A stretch of DNA of 64,000 nt from Kaistia dalseonensis (lineage in GTDB: Bacteria; Pseudomonadota; Alphaproteobacteria; Rhizobiales; Kaistiaceae). Under the pieces are notes generated by a model, which saw only the letters and a program-made list of their open reading frames with translations, was not told where the DNA came from and did no database searches. The stretch spans positions 496,001 through 560,000 of the forward strand of contig NZ_JAUSVO010000001.1 of NCBI RefSeq assembly GCF_030814715.1. Reading direction: 5' to 3'. Below, one piece after another: positions 1-9,072 of this stretch. Within the stretch, counting starts at the first letter, position 1, and each line of letters starts with the position of its first letter. A program made the position numbers and the translations under genes.

Positions 1-650
1 TCTACGCCTTCGCCCATTACCGCTGCTACGAGATCATCATCGGCGTTCTGGCCGCAACCATCGCCGGCTTCGCGCTCGGGCCCAAGGCGGGACAATTGCC
101 GGACGGTGTGCGGGCTCATCCGAGCAACGTCACCGTCGAGGCCGCGGGGCGCTATGCCTTCGCCGCCGCCGTCGGCGCGCTCGTCCTCGTGCTGGTCTGG
201 TCGCTGTTCGGCCTGCCGGCGCTGACGCAGGTGCTGGCATCGAGCCTGGTCGTGGTCGATATCGACCCGAGGGCGACGCGAAAGCGCGGCCTTCAGCGCA
301 TTCTGGGCTGTCTGATCGGCGGCGGGGCTGGGCTCGTCATCATCGGCATCAACGCCGATGTCATGCTCTGGTGGGTGACCACGCTGTCGCTGGGCATCTT
401 CCTGTCGGCGCGGGTCCATCTCGGTCCGTCGCCGAACGCCTATGTCGGAACGCAGTCGGCCGTGGCCCTGCTGGTCACCATGGTCGGCAGCGGGCCGCCG
501 GACAGCATCGCACCGGCGTTCGACCGCCTTGTGGGCATCGCGCTCGGCGTGGCGCTGATGAGCCTTGTCGTCTGGATGCTGGAACAGCGAAACATGCCCG
601 AAACGCCCTCGTCCGTGCCGGCGGGTGAGCACGGCACGGAAGGGCGCTGA
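1..650 (+). CDS. FUSC-family (aromatic acid exporter-like) inner-membrane protein, 5'-truncated
   Basis: The reading frame is open from base 3 at the window edge, so the start lies outside and only the C-terminal 215 residues are visible. They contain several hydrophobic segments: one around the first 30 visible residues, one beginning near YAFAAAVGALV, one near VIIGINADVMLWWVTTLSLG, and one near VALLVTMVGSG. The run YAFAHYRCYEIIIG followed by a membrane helix resembles the second half of FUSC-type permeases (fusaric acid resistance and AaeB relatives), which export aromatic carboxylic acids. An internal TTG at 96 is in frame but is not the start. The family call is from pattern recognition of a fragment. 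The neighbouring hydrolase converges on it. Confidence 0.65.
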   Translation, partial: YAFAHYRCYEIIIGVLAATIAGFALGPKAGQLPDGVRAHPSNVTVEAAGRYAFAAAVGALVLVLVWSLFGLPALTQVLASSLVVVDIDPRATRKRGLQRILGCLIGGGAGLVIIGINADVMLWWVTTLSLGIFLSARVHLGPSPNAYVGTQSAVALLVTMVGSGPPDSIAPAFDRLVGIALGVALMSLVVWMLEQRNMPETPSSVPAGEHGTEGR

Positions 651-662
651 GGGGCCGGCCGA

Positions 663-1319
663 TCACGCGGCTTCGGTGATCGCCTTGATGCGCTTGTCGA
701 CATAGGCACCGCAAATGTCGATCAGCGGCTCGACCTGCTGGTCGAAGAAGTGGTTGGCGCCGGGCATGATCGTCTGCTCGACAGTGATGCCCTTCTGCGT
801 CTTCAGCTTGTCGACGAGGGTTTGCACGTCCTTCGGCGGTGCGACCTTGTCCTGATCGCCATGGATGATCAGGCCGGAGGACGGGCAGGGCGCCAGGAAC
901 GAGAAATCATAGAGGTTGGCCTGCGGCGCGATCGAGATGAAACCCTCGATCTCGGGGCGGCGCATCAGAAGCTGCATGCCGATCCAGGAGCCGAACGAGA
1001 AACCGGCCACCCAGCAGGCGCGCGCGTCGGGATGGATCGTCTGCACCCAGTCGAGCGCCGACGCCGCATCCGAAAGCTCACCCTCGCCATGGTCGAATTC
1101 GCCCTGGCTGCGGCCGACACCGCGGAAATTGAACCGCAGGACGGCGAAGCCACGCTTCGCGAACATGTAGAACAGCTGATAGGTGATCGCATTGTTCATC
1201 GTGCCGCCGAATTGCGGATGCGGATGAAGAATGATGGCGATCGGACCGTTCTTTTCCTTCGAGGGCTGGAAGCGTCCCTCGATGCGGCCGGCGGGGCCGG
1301 TAAAGATAACCTCGGGCAT
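663..1319 (-). CDS. Alpha/beta hydrolase (serine hydrolase, 218 aa)
   Basis: This is a cytoplasmic alpha/beta-hydrolase-fold protein of unknown substrate. The nucleophile elbow GFSFGSW is present, an HPHPQFGG segment near the N terminus probably forms the oxyanion region, IIHGDQDKVAP carries the acid-loop aspartate, and GANHFF carries the catalytic histidine. No signal peptide is seen. The start at MPEVIFTG is chosen because AAGGAC sits just upstream and because the N-terminal extension in the longer open frame is low-complexity read-through of the divergent promoter region. It is divergent from the suf operon, whose promoter lies in the shared 231-base gap. Small hydrolases of this kind are often annotated dienelactone-hydrolase-like; the reaction is not known. 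Confidence 0.85.
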   Translation of the reverse strand: MPEVIFTGPAGRIEGRFQPSKEKNGPIAIILHPHPQFGGTMNNAITYQLFYMFAKRGFAVLRFNFRGVGRSQGEFDHGEGELSDAASALDWVQTIHPDARACWVAGFSFGSWIGMQLLMRRPEIEGFISIAPQANLYDFSFLAPCPSSGLIIHGDQDKVAPPKDVQTLVDKLKTQKGITVEQTIMPGANHFFDQQVEPLIDICGAYVDKRIKAITEAA

Positions 1320-1385
1320 GGCGTCCTTGGACCTCTGGACCTGTTCCGAACCCGCGAAACCGCCTATATGCAGGCCGAGCCGAAC

Positions 1386-1414
1386 TTGACTCTGAGCTTC
1401 AGGGTTTCTAGAAC
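1386..1414 (+). promoter_or_regulatory. Candidate sigma-70 promoter of the suf operon
   Basis: TTGACT at 1386-1391 and TAGAAC at 1409-1414 are separated by exactly 17 bases, a good match to a housekeeping promoter. The start point would fall near 1421, inside the iron control element described next. The first gene of the operon begins 130 bases further on. Confidence 0.55.
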
Positions 1415-1416
1415 AC

Positions 1417-1433
1417 TTTAGAATTATTCGAAA
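1417..1433. promoter_or_regulatory. Irr-type iron control element (ICE box)
   Basis: The sequence TTTAGAA-TTA-TTCGAAA matches the published ICE/Irr-box form (TTTAGAA, three bases, TTCTAAA) with one mismatch. It overlaps the expected transcription start of the suf operon, so a bound regulator would block transcription. A separate TTCTAGAA palindrome (1406-1413) overlaps the -10 region. Iron control of suf by Irr or RirA is known in rhizobia; the assignment here rests on motif similarity only. Confidence 0.55.
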
Positions 1434-1550
1434 TCGGGGCGGGATGTCATCCAGCCTGTGAGCGGGCCTTGTAGCATGGGGCAGGGTCTCGATTTCAAGC
1501 ATAATGCGACATGGATCTGAACATCGGCGTTCAGATGGAGCTCGAAAGTC

Positions 1551-2711
1551 TTGGCGCGAGAGCGGATCTATCTCGATTACAATGCCGGCGCGCCGCTCAG
1601 GGCGGATGTGCGCGCGGCCATGATCGAATGGCTCGCCATGACCGGCAACGCATCCTCCGTGCATGCCGAGGGGCGCGCCGCGAGGGCGCGCATCGAGAAG
1701 GCCCGCCGCCAGGTCGCGGCGCTGGTCGGCGGCGATCCCGATCGCGTCATCTTCACCTCGGGCGGCACCGAAGCCAATGTCACCGTGCTCTCGCCCGCGA
1801 TCCGTGTCGGCGCCGGGGCGATCTCGGTCGACATGCTGCTCGTTGGCGCGAGCGAACATCCCTCCGTTCTGGCAGGTGGCCGCTTCCCGGCCGATCGGGT
1901 CGAGACCATTCCGGTCGATGGCGACGGGCTGATCGATCTGGCGGCCCTCGAGGCCCGGCTCGACGGCCTGGCGCGAAGCGGCAAGCGCGCGCTCGTCTCC
2001 GTCATGCTCGCCAATAACGAGACCGGCACGATCCAGCCCGTTGCCGCGGTCGCCGCGATCGCGCGCCGGCATGGTGCGCTGGTCCATAGCGATGCCGTCC
2101 AGGCGTCCGGTCGCATTCCGGTCGATATCGCCGCGCTCGGCGTCGATTTCCTGACGCTTTCGGCGCACAAGATCGGCGGACCGCAAGGCGCTGGCGCGAT
2201 CGTCCTCGGTGGCGACCTCGCTTCGCCAGCGCCGCTTCTGGTCGGCGGCGGACAGGAGAAATACAGTCGCGCCGGCACGCAGAACGTCGTCGCGATTGCC
2301 GGTTTCGGCCTTGCGGCGGAGCTTGCGCGCACCGATCTAGAGCGCATGGCGCATTGGGCGGATTGGCGGGCTGCAATTGCAGCCGCAGCCGGTCCCGCGC
2401 GGGTGCTTTCTGCCGGCGCCCCGTGCCTGCCGCAGACCATCGCGCTCGCCGCCGAGGGCCTGTCGGCCGAAACGCTCGTCATCGCGCTCGATCTCGAAGG
2501 AATCGCCATTTCGGCCGGTTCCGCCTGCTCGTCGGGCAAAGTGGCGGTCTCGCATGTGATGAAGGCCATGAATGTGCCGGAATCGCACGCGAAAGCCGCC
2601 ATCCGCGTCAGCTTCGGCTGGGAAACCAGCGAAAATGACATACGTAGATTTACTGAGGTCTGGGGACGTGTCATGGAACGGCTCGCGCCGGCCAAGACAA
2701 TTGCCGCCTGA
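1551..2711 (+). CDS. Class I cysteine desulfurase (IscS/NifS-like), first gene of the suf operon
   Basis: This PLP enzyme removes sulfur from L-cysteine as a persulfide for Fe-S cluster assembly. PLP lysine K207 lies in SAHKIGG, and the active-site cysteine C326 lies in SAGSACSSGK, the flexible loop typical of class I enzymes. The histidine-containing SEHPSV and the NNETGT motif are also present. The length of 386 aa is normal. The start is a TTG: the frame has an upstream stop at 1518, the conserved IYLDYNAGAP begins four codons after the TTG, and GGAG precedes it; the first ATG would remove the conserved N terminus. The operon carries a second, class II desulfurase (sufS), so this one may supply sulfur elsewhere or under other conditions. 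Confidence 0.93.
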   Translation: MARERIYLDYNAGAPLRADVRAAMIEWLAMTGNASSVHAEGRAARARIEKARRQVAALVGGDPDRVIFTSGGTEANVTVLSPAIRVGAGAISVDMLLVGASEHPSVLAGGRFPADRVETIPVDGDGLIDLAALEARLDGLARSGKRALVSVMLANNETGTIQPVAAVAAIARRHGALVHSDAVQASGRIPVDIAALGVDFLTLSAHKIGGPQGAGAIVLGGDLASPAPLLVGGGQEKYSRAGTQNVVAIAGFGLAAELARTDLERMAHWADWRAAIAAAAGPARVLSAGAPCLPQTIALAAEGLSAETLVIALDLEGIAISAGSACSSGKVAVSHVMKAMNVPESHAKAAIRVSFGWETSENDIRRFTEVWGRVMERLAPAKTIAA

Positions 2712-2759
2712 CAAACGCTCAACCCGCGGTCCTTGAAACCGCTGTGGATGGAGTAGGAA

Positions 2760-4238
2760 ATGCCTGCAGTCCAGGAGACGATCGATCAGGTCAGCCTGAT
2801 CGACGTTGATCAGTACAAATACGGCTTTGTGACCGACATCGAGTCCGATCGCGCCCCCAAGGGCCTTTCGGAGGACATTGTCCGTTTCATTTCGGCCAAG
2901 AAGAACGAGCCTGAATGGATGCTCGAATGGCGGCTGGAAGCCTATCGGCGCTGGCTGACCATGACCGAGCCGAAATGGGCCCGCGTCCATTATCCCAAGA
3001 TCGATTTCGACGATCTCTATTATTACTCGGCGCCGAAGAGCACCAAGGGTCCGAAGTCGCTCGACGAGGTCGATCCCGAGCTGCTCGCGACCTATGAGAA
3101 GCTGGGCATTCCGCTGCGCGAGCGCGAGATCCTGGCCGGTGTCGAAGGCGCATCGGATCGCCGCGTCGCGGTCGATGCGGTGTTCGACAGCGTCTCCGTC
3201 GTCACGACCTTCAAGGAAGAGCTGAAGAAGGCCGGCGTCATCTTCTGCGCGATCTCCGAGGCGATCCGCGAATATCCTGAGATCGTGAAGAAATATCTCG
3301 GCTCCGTCGTGCCGACGACCGACAATTACTATGCGACGCTGAATTCGGCGGTCTTCTCCGACGGCTCCTTCGTCTATATCCCCGAGGGTGTTCGCTGCCC
3401 GATGGAGCTCTCGACCTATTTCCGCATCAATGAGCGGAATACGGGCCAGTTCGAGCGCACGCTGATCATCGCCGAGAAGGGCGCCTATGTCTCGTATTTG
3501 GAGGGCTGCACGGCCCCGATGCGCGACGAGAACCAGCTCCATGCGGCCGTCGTCGAACTGGTCGCGCTGGATGATGCCGAGATCAAATACTCGACGGTCC
3601 AGAACTGGTATCCCGGCGACAAGGACGGCAAGGGCGGCATCTACAACTTCGTCACCAAGCGCGGCGATTGCCGTGGTGACCGCTCGAAGATCTCGTGGAC
3701 CCAGGTCGAGACCGGCTCTGCCATCACCTGGAAATACCCGTCCTGCATCCTGCGCGGCGATGACAGCCAGGGCGAGTTCTATTCGATCGCGGTTTCGAAC
3801 GGCTATCAGCAGGTCGACAGCGGTACCAAGATGATCCATCTCGGCAAGCGCACCAAGAGCCGGATCATCTCCAAGGGCATCGCGGCCGGCCGCTCGGACA
3901 ACACCTATCGCGGCCTCGTCTCGGCGCACCGCAAGGCCTCCGGCGCGCGGAACTTCACGAACTGCGACAGCCTGCTCATCGGTGACAAATGCGGCGCGCA
4001 CACCGTGCCCTATATCGAATCGAAGAATGCGAGCGCCGTCTTCGAGCACGAGGCGACGACGTCGAAGATCGCCGACGACCAGCTGTTCTATTGCCTCCAG
4101 CGCGGGCTTTCGTCCGAGGAGGCCGTGGCGCTGATCGTCAACGGCTTCGTCAAGGACGTCATCCAGCAATTGCCGATGGAATTCGCGGTCGAAGCCCAGA
4201 AGCTGATCTCGATCAGCCTCGAAGGCTCGGTCGGCTAA
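2760..4238 (+). CDS. sufB: Fe-S cluster scaffold protein SufB
   Basis: SufB is the core subunit of the SufBC2D scaffold on which Fe-S clusters are built. The 492-residue length is typical, and the signatures [34 protein letters not shown] and [19 protein letters not shown] are present. The C-terminal part contains [15 protein letters not shown] and the [11 protein letters not shown] segment, the region known in the family to contact SufD and SufC. ATG is preceded by GGAG. It follows the first desulfurase by 48 bases. The gap to sufC is unusually long for this operon and holds a palindromic repeat. Confidence 0.97.
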   Translation: MPAVQETIDQVSLIDVDQYKYGFVTDIESDRAPKGLSEDIVRFISAKKNEPEWMLEWRLEAYRRWLTMTEPKWARVHYPKIDFDDLYYYSAPKSTKGPKSLDEVDPELLATYEKLGIPLREREILAGVEGASDRRVAVDAVFDSVSVVTTFKEELKKAGVIFCAISEAIREYPEIVKKYLGSVVPTTDNYYATLNSAVFSDGSFVYIPEGVRCPMELSTYFRINERNTGQFERTLIIAEKGAYVSYLEGCTAPMRDENQLHAAVVELVALDDAEIKYSTVQNWYPGDKDGKGGIYNFVTKRGDCRGDRSKISWTQVETGSAITWKYPSCILRGDDSQGEFYSIAVSNGYQQVDSGTKMIHLGKRTKSRIISKGIAAGRSDNTYRGLVSAHRKASGARNFTNCDSLLIGDKCGAHTVPYIESKNASAVFEHEATTSKIADDQLFYCLQRGLSSEEAVALIVNGFVKDVIQQLPMEFAVEAQKLISISLEGSVG

Positions 4239-4267
4239 CTATCAACAGGCCGTCGGCCTGCCGCCGC

Positions 4268-4370
4268 CGTCATCCCCGCGAAAGCGGGGACCCATGCAGC
4301 AGTGCCGTTCCTCGTGGTTCTGGCGGCCGTATGGATCCCGGGTCTCCGCTTCGCTGCGCCCGGGATGACG
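4268..4370. repeat. Palindromic intergenic repeat (REP/BIME-like) inside the suf operon
   Basis: The element is bounded by an inverted pair, CGTCATCCC at its left end and GGGATGACG at its right end. Just inside the left arm is a perfect hairpin CCCCGC-GAAA-GCGGGG with a GNRA-type loop. The right half has CCCGGG repeated on both sides of a 16-base loop. Elements starting CGTCATCCCCGCGAAAGCGG are, to my knowledge, dispersed widely in alphaproteobacterial genomes. Only one copy is seen in this window. Here it separates sufB from sufC within a co-directional operon, so the transcript should carry its hairpins. Confidence 0.8.
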
Positions 4371-4411
4371 GAGCGAGAGGCGAATGGCGGAACGAGATAC
4401 GGATACTGAAG

Positions 4412-5161
<750 letters not shown>

Positions 5162-5177
5162 GGCAGGAGTGACGGAC

Positions 5178-6494
5178 ATGAATGCCCAGCCGCGCATATT
5201 GCGCACCCAGGCCGAGGACACGCTCGCCGCCGAATTCGCGGCTGCGCGCACCCAATTGCCGGGCAGCACCGCGATCGCGAGCGCCCGCGAGGCGGCCTTC
5301 GCCGCGTTCCAGAAGGTCGGCCTGCCGCATCGCCGCGTCGAGGCGTGGAAATATACCGATCTGCGCGCGCTGCTGCGCTCCGTGCCGCCGCTGGCGCTCG
5401 ACATCGCGGTCGATGGCGTCGTGCCGGCCGATCCGCTGATCGGATTCGACCGTGCGCGGATCGTCATCATCGATGGCGTGTTCCGCCCCGAACTCTCCGA
5501 TCTCTCGGGGATCGAGGGCGCGACGATCACGCCGACGGTAGAACTTCTGCGTGCCGATGACGCGCGGATCGGCGCTCGCCTTGGCGCGATCGACGATGCC
5601 GTCGTCTCGCTGAACACGGCGCTGATGGTCGGCGGCGTGGCGATCGACGTGCCGGAAGGCGTGACGGTCGCGCGTGCGATCGAGATCGCCCATGTCACCA
5701 CGGCGGCGATCGGCGTGCATGTCCGTAACATCGTGACGGTCGGCGCCGATGCCTCGCTGCGCGTGGTGGAAAGCCATGTCGGCTCGGTCGGCAGCGCCTA
5801 TCAGGCCAATGTCGTGACCGAGGCGACGATCGGCGATCGGGCCAAGGTCGTCTGGGCCAAGCTGCAGGCGGAGGGCGACGCGTCAGTCCATCTCGGCACG
5901 CTCGCGGTCTCGATCGGCAAGGAGACGCAGTTCGACCATCTCGTGCTGATGACCGGCGCGACCGTGTCGCGCTCGCAGACCTTCGTGACCTTCACCGGCG
6001 AATTTGCGCGGGCGGGCCTGTTCGGCGCCACCATGATCGGCGGCCGGCAGCATGCCGATATCATGCTCGGCGTCGATCATGCGGTGCCGAACGGCCAGAG
6101 TCGTGAGCGCTTCAAGGCGGTCATGGACGGCCGCGCCGACGGCATCTTCCAGGGCCGCATCGTCGTGCGCCCGGATGCGCAGAAGGTCGATGCGCGGATG
6201 ATGACGCAGGGCCTGCTGCTCTCGGAAGAATCCTCCTTCTCGGCCAAGCCCGAGCTCGAGATCTTCGCGGACGACGTTCAGTGCGCCCATGGCGCGACGA
6301 GCGGCCAGATCGACGACGACATGCTGTTCTACCTGTTGTCGCGCGGCATTCCGAAGGCGGAGGCCGAGACGCTGCTGGTGACGGCCTTCCTCGCCGAGGC
6401 GATCGAAGGCCTCGGCGACGAGGCGATCGGGGCGGCATTCGAGGCGATCGCCGGCCAATGGCTCGCCGCGCGCGGCAGCGAGGCGGCGGCATGA
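5178..6494 (+). CDS. sufD: Fe-S assembly protein SufD
   Basis: SufD is a paralogue of SufB and the third component of the SufBC2D scaffold, implicated in iron entry. The C-terminal half shows the family motifs RSQTFVTFTGEFAR, FQGRIVVRPDAQKVDA, LLLSEESSFSAKPELEIFADDVQCAHGAT and LFYLLSRGIPKAEAETLL. The N-terminal half is more variable and includes the RRVEAWKYTDL segment typical of SufD. The length is 438 aa. CAGGAG lies 9 bases before the ATG. The last codons overlap the sufS start in an ATGA arrangement, which implies translational coupling. Confidence 0.96.
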   Translation: MNAQPRILRTQAEDTLAAEFAAARTQLPGSTAIASAREAAFAAFQKVGLPHRRVEAWKYTDLRALLRSVPPLALDIAVDGVVPADPLIGFDRARIVIIDGVFRPELSDLSGIEGATITPTVELLRADDARIGARLGAIDDAVVSLNTALMVGGVAIDVPEGVTVARAIEIAHVTTAAIGVHVRNIVTVGADASLRVVESHVGSVGSAYQANVVTEATIGDRAKVVWAKLQAEGDASVHLGTLAVSIGKETQFDHLVLMTGATVSRSQTFVTFTGEFARAGLFGATMIGGRQHADIMLGVDHAVPNGQSRERFKAVMDGRADGIFQGRIVVRPDAQKVDARMMTQGLLLSEESSFSAKPELEIFADDVQCAHGATSGQIDDDMLFYLLSRGIPKAEAETLLVTAFLAEAIEGLGDEAIGAAFEAIAGQWLAARGSEAAA

Positions 6495-7723
6495 GCGATC
6501 CGGCACCCTATGACGTCCAGGCGATCCGACGGGATTTCCCGATCCTGTCGAAGACCGTCTATGGCAAGCCGCTGGTCTATCTCGACAATGGCGCCTCGGC
6601 CCAGAAGCCGCAGGCCATGCTCGATGCGGTGATGAAGGCCTATACGGAAGAATACGCCAACGTTCATCGCGGGCTGCACTTCCTCTCGAATGCCGCGACC
6701 GAATCCTATGAGCATGCGCGCGAGACCGTGCGCGGCTTCCTGAATGCCGGCTCGGTCGACGAGATCATCTTCACGCGGTCCTCGACCGAGGCGATCAACC
6801 TCGTCGCCGCCTCCTATGGCGGCATGGTGCTGGGCGAGGGCGACGAGATCATCCTCTCGATCCTCGAGCACCATTCCAACATCGTGCCCTGGCACTTTCA
6901 TCGCGAGCGCAAGGGCGCCGTGATCAAATGGGCGCCGATCGACGACGAAGGCAATTTCCGCCTCGACGTGTTCGAGAAGCTGTTCACGCCCAAGACCAAG
7001 ATGGTCGCGATCACCCATATGTCGAACGTCACGGGAACCGTGGTGCCGATCAAGGAGGTGATCCGCATCGCGCATGAGCATGGCGTCAAGGTGCTGGTCG
7101 ATGGCAGCCAGGCGGCCGTGCACCTGCCGGTCGACGTGCGCGATCTCGATGCTGATTTCTACGTCGTGACCGGCCACAAGCTCTATGGCCCGACCGGCAT
7201 CGGCGTGCTCTACGCCAAGAAGGAACTGCTCAACGCCATGCCGCCCTATATGGGCGGCGGCGAGATGATCCGCGACGTCACCGGCACGGCCGTGACCTAT
7301 GCCGAGCCGCCGCATCGCTTCGAGGCCGGCACGCCGCCGATCGTCCAGGCCATCGGCCTCGGCGCCTCGCTCGACTACATGGAAAAGCTCGGCCGCGAGC
7401 GCATCCATGCGCATGAAAACGCGCTGCGCGACTATGCCCATGAGCGGCTCGGCGCGATCAACAGCCTGAGAATATTCGGCACGGCCAAGGACAAGGGCGC
7501 GATCATCTCCTTTGAGATGGCCGGCGCGCATGCCCATGACGTCTCCACCATCATCGACCGCGAGGGCGTGGCGGTGCGGGCAGGAACCCATTGCGCTCAG
7601 CCGCTCCTGCGCCGCTTCGGCGTGACCTCCACCTGTCGGGCTTCGTTCGGCCTCTACAACACGCTGGAAGAAGTCGATCGTCTTGCCGATGCGCTGATCA
7701 AGGCGCATGCTTTCTTCGCGTGA
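6491..7723 (+). CDS. sufS: Class II cysteine desulfurase SufS
   Basis: SufS is the PLP-dependent cysteine desulfurase/selenocysteine lyase of the suf pathway. PLP lysine K230 lies in VVTGHKLYGP and the persulfide-forming C368 in RAGTHCAQPLL, which marks the class II type. LDNGASAQKP, RSSTEAINLVA and ILEHHSNIVPW match SufS. The length of 410 aa is typical. Class II enzymes usually need a sulfur acceptor such as SufE or SufU; neither is encoded in this operon. The start overlaps the sufD stop by four bases. Confidence 0.97.
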   Translation: MSDPAPYDVQAIRRDFPILSKTVYGKPLVYLDNGASAQKPQAMLDAVMKAYTEEYANVHRGLHFLSNAATESYEHARETVRGFLNAGSVDEIIFTRSSTEAINLVAASYGGMVLGEGDEIILSILEHHSNIVPWHFHRERKGAVIKWAPIDDEGNFRLDVFEKLFTPKTKMVAITHMSNVTGTVVPIKEVIRIAHEHGVKVLVDGSQAAVHLPVDVRDLDADFYVVTGHKLYGPTGIGVLYAKKELLNAMPPYMGGGEMIRDVTGTAVTYAEPPHRFEAGTPPIVQAIGLGASLDYMEKLGRERIHAHENALRDYAHERLGAINSLRIFGTAKDKGAIISFEMAGAHAHDVSTIIDREGVAVRAGTHCAQPLLRRFGVTSTCRASFGLYNTLEEVDRLADALIKAHAFFA

Positions 7724-7733
7724 GGGACTGAAC

Positions 7734-8135
7734 ATGGATGATGCCAGCGCCATCAGCGAGCCTGCCGCTCCGGCCGAAGAGACCAGCGTCCTGCCGCTCG
7801 AGACATCTTCGGCGATCCCGCCGGCCGAGCTGGAGCAACTGACGGCCGATATCGTGGCGGCGCTGAAAACCGTCTACGATCCCGAGATTCCGGCCGATAT
7901 CTATGAGCTCGGCCTGATCTACAAGGTCGATATCGACAATGACCGCAATGTCGCGATCGAGATGACGCTGACCGCGCCGGGTTGCCCGGTCGCCGGCGAG
8001 ATGCCCGGCTGGGTCGAGAACGCCGTGGGCGCGATCCCCGGCGTCGGCCGCGTCGATGTCACCATGACGTTCGATCCGCCCTGGTCGCAGGATCGCATGT
8101 CGGACGAGGCCCGCGTCGCGCTGGATTGGTATTGA
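7734..8135 (+). CDS. sufT: SufT / MIP18-family Fe-S assembly protein
   Basis: This is a DUF59 (MIP18-like) protein of 133 aa linked to Fe-S cluster maturation. After a variable, proline/alanine-rich N-terminal tail of about 40 residues, the domain shows VYDPEIPADIYELGLIY, MTLTAPGCPVAGEMPGWVENAV and VTMTFDPPW, including the conserved cysteine of the TAPGCP motif. MDDASA is taken as start because GAGGGA lies just upstream; a longer in-frame ATG at 7707 overlaps sufS and has no ribosome binding site. The stop overlaps the next start by one base. Confidence 0.92.
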   Translation: MDDASAISEPAAPAEETSVLPLETSSAIPPAELEQLTADIVAALKTVYDPEIPADIYELGLIYKVDIDNDRNVAIEMTLTAPGCPVAGEMPGWVENAVGAIPGVGRVDVTMTFDPPWSQDRMSDEARVALDWY

Positions 8136-8581
8136 TGAGCATGGTCGGCGAGAGGGCGCTTGCGGCGCCGCCCATCAGCGGGGTGCTGGAAACGGCGATC
8201 TATGTCGACGACGTCGAGCGTGCGGCAGCTTTCTACCAGAGCGTTCTCGGGCTTCCGGCGATGATCGTCGATCCGCGGCTCGTGGCCCTCAATGCCGGCC
8301 CGGCCAGCGTGCTGCTGATCTTCAAGCGCGGTGCCACGCAGGACGATATCCATCTTCCCGGCGGTACCATACCCGCCCATGACGGATCGGGGCCGCTGCA
8401 TTTCGCGCTCGCGATTCCGAGCGGGTCGATCGACGAATGGCGCGCGCATCTGAAGGCCAGGGGCGTCGCCCTCACGGCCGAGATGAGCTGGCCGCAAGGC
8501 GGCGAGAGCCTCTATTTCAATGATCCCGACGGCCATGTGGTCGAACTGGCGACGCCGGGCGTTTGGTCGAACTATTCTTAA
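8135..8581 (+). CDS. VOC-superfamily (glyoxalase/bleomycin-resistance fold) protein
   Basis: A 148-residue vicinal-oxygen-chelate protein lies between sufT and sufA. It has the two beta-alpha-beta-beta halves: LETAIYVDDVERAAAFYQSVLGLP begins the first, and LHFALAIPSGSIDEW begins the second, ending with LYFNDPDGHVVELATPGVW. Likely metal ligands are H401-type positions in LHFAL and the terminal glutamate in VVELATPG; the ligand near the N terminus is not obvious. The substrate is unknown. Start and stop codons overlap with sufT by one base (TGATG), so it is translated from the suf transcript. It is not a recognised Suf component. Confidence 0.85.
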   Translation: MSMVGERALAAPPISGVLETAIYVDDVERAAAFYQSVLGLPAMIVDPRLVALNAGPASVLLIFKRGATQDDIHLPGGTIPAHDGSGPLHFALAIPSGSIDEWRAHLKARGVALTAEMSWPQGGESLYFNDPDGHVVELATPGVWSNYS

Positions 8582-8586
8582 GTGGG

Positions 8587-8616
8587 CCTTCCCATCTTGC
8601 CGAATGGCGAGGAAGG
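8587..8616 (+). other. Stem-loop between the VOC gene and sufA
   Basis: CCTTCC (8587-8592) can pair with GGAAGG (8611-8616), and an inner five-pair stem TTGCC/GGCGA closes a GAAT loop, with a four-base bulge. No uridine run follows, so it is not a clear terminator. It may adjust expression of sufA relative to the upstream genes or protect a processed mRNA end. Confidence 0.4.
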
Positions 8617-8669
8617 GCCGATCTTAGGTGGATGAATGGCGCCTCGGCGCCGCGATGTGGAGATTTGCC

Positions 8670-9053
8670 ATGGCTCGTCCGCGCTTCGCCGTGATGACCC
8701 TGACCGAAGCGGCCGCCGAGCGCGTCCGCGAGATCGTCGAGGATGCCGATCATCCGGTGCTGGGCTTGCGCATCGGTGTGAAGAAGGGCGGCTGCGCCGG
8801 CATGGAATATACCATGAAGCCGGTGGAAGAGGCCGACCCGAAAGATGAGCGCATCGAGGAGAAGGGCGCGACCGTGTTCGTCGATCCCTCGGCGGTGCTG
8901 TTCCTGCTCGGCACGGTGATGGATTTCGAGACGACCAAGCTGCGCTCGGGCTTCGTGTTCAAAAACCCGAACGAGGTTTCGGCCTGCGGCTGCGGTGAAT
9001 CGGTGATGCTGAAGCCCGCCGATCCGGCCGCAATGAGCGCTGCGGCCGGCTGA
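8670..9053 (+). CDS. sufA: A-type Fe-S carrier protein SufA
   Basis: SufA is an A-type carrier that accepts clusters from SufBCD and passes them to apoproteins. The three conserved cysteines are present: C42 in KKGGCAGMEY, and C106 and C108 in SACGCGES. The length is 127 aa. The ATG at MARPRF is preferred because GGAG lies 8 bases upstream; an in-frame GTG at 8628 would add 14 residues with no family support. It is the last gene of the operon and converges on the oxidoreductase. Confidence 0.95.
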   Translation: MARPRFAVMTLTEAAAERVREIVEDADHPVLGLRIGVKKGGCAGMEYTMKPVEEADPKDERIEEKGATVFVDPSAVLFLLGTVMDFETTKLRSGFVFKNPNEVSACGCGESVMLKPADPAAMSAAAG

Positions 9054-9072
9054 GTTTCCAAGGGCCTGCCGG

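Noticed and set aside
663-2186. A 507-codon minus-strand open frame covering the hydrolase and beyond
   Set aside because: Only the part up to 1319 resembles a protein family; the rest is read-through of the suf promoter region and the antisense of the desulfurase gene, a usual effect of high GC content.
2337-4169. A 610-codon minus-strand frame across sufB
   Set aside because: It is the antisense shadow of sufB, with no domain or ribosome site, and sufB is clearly the real gene.
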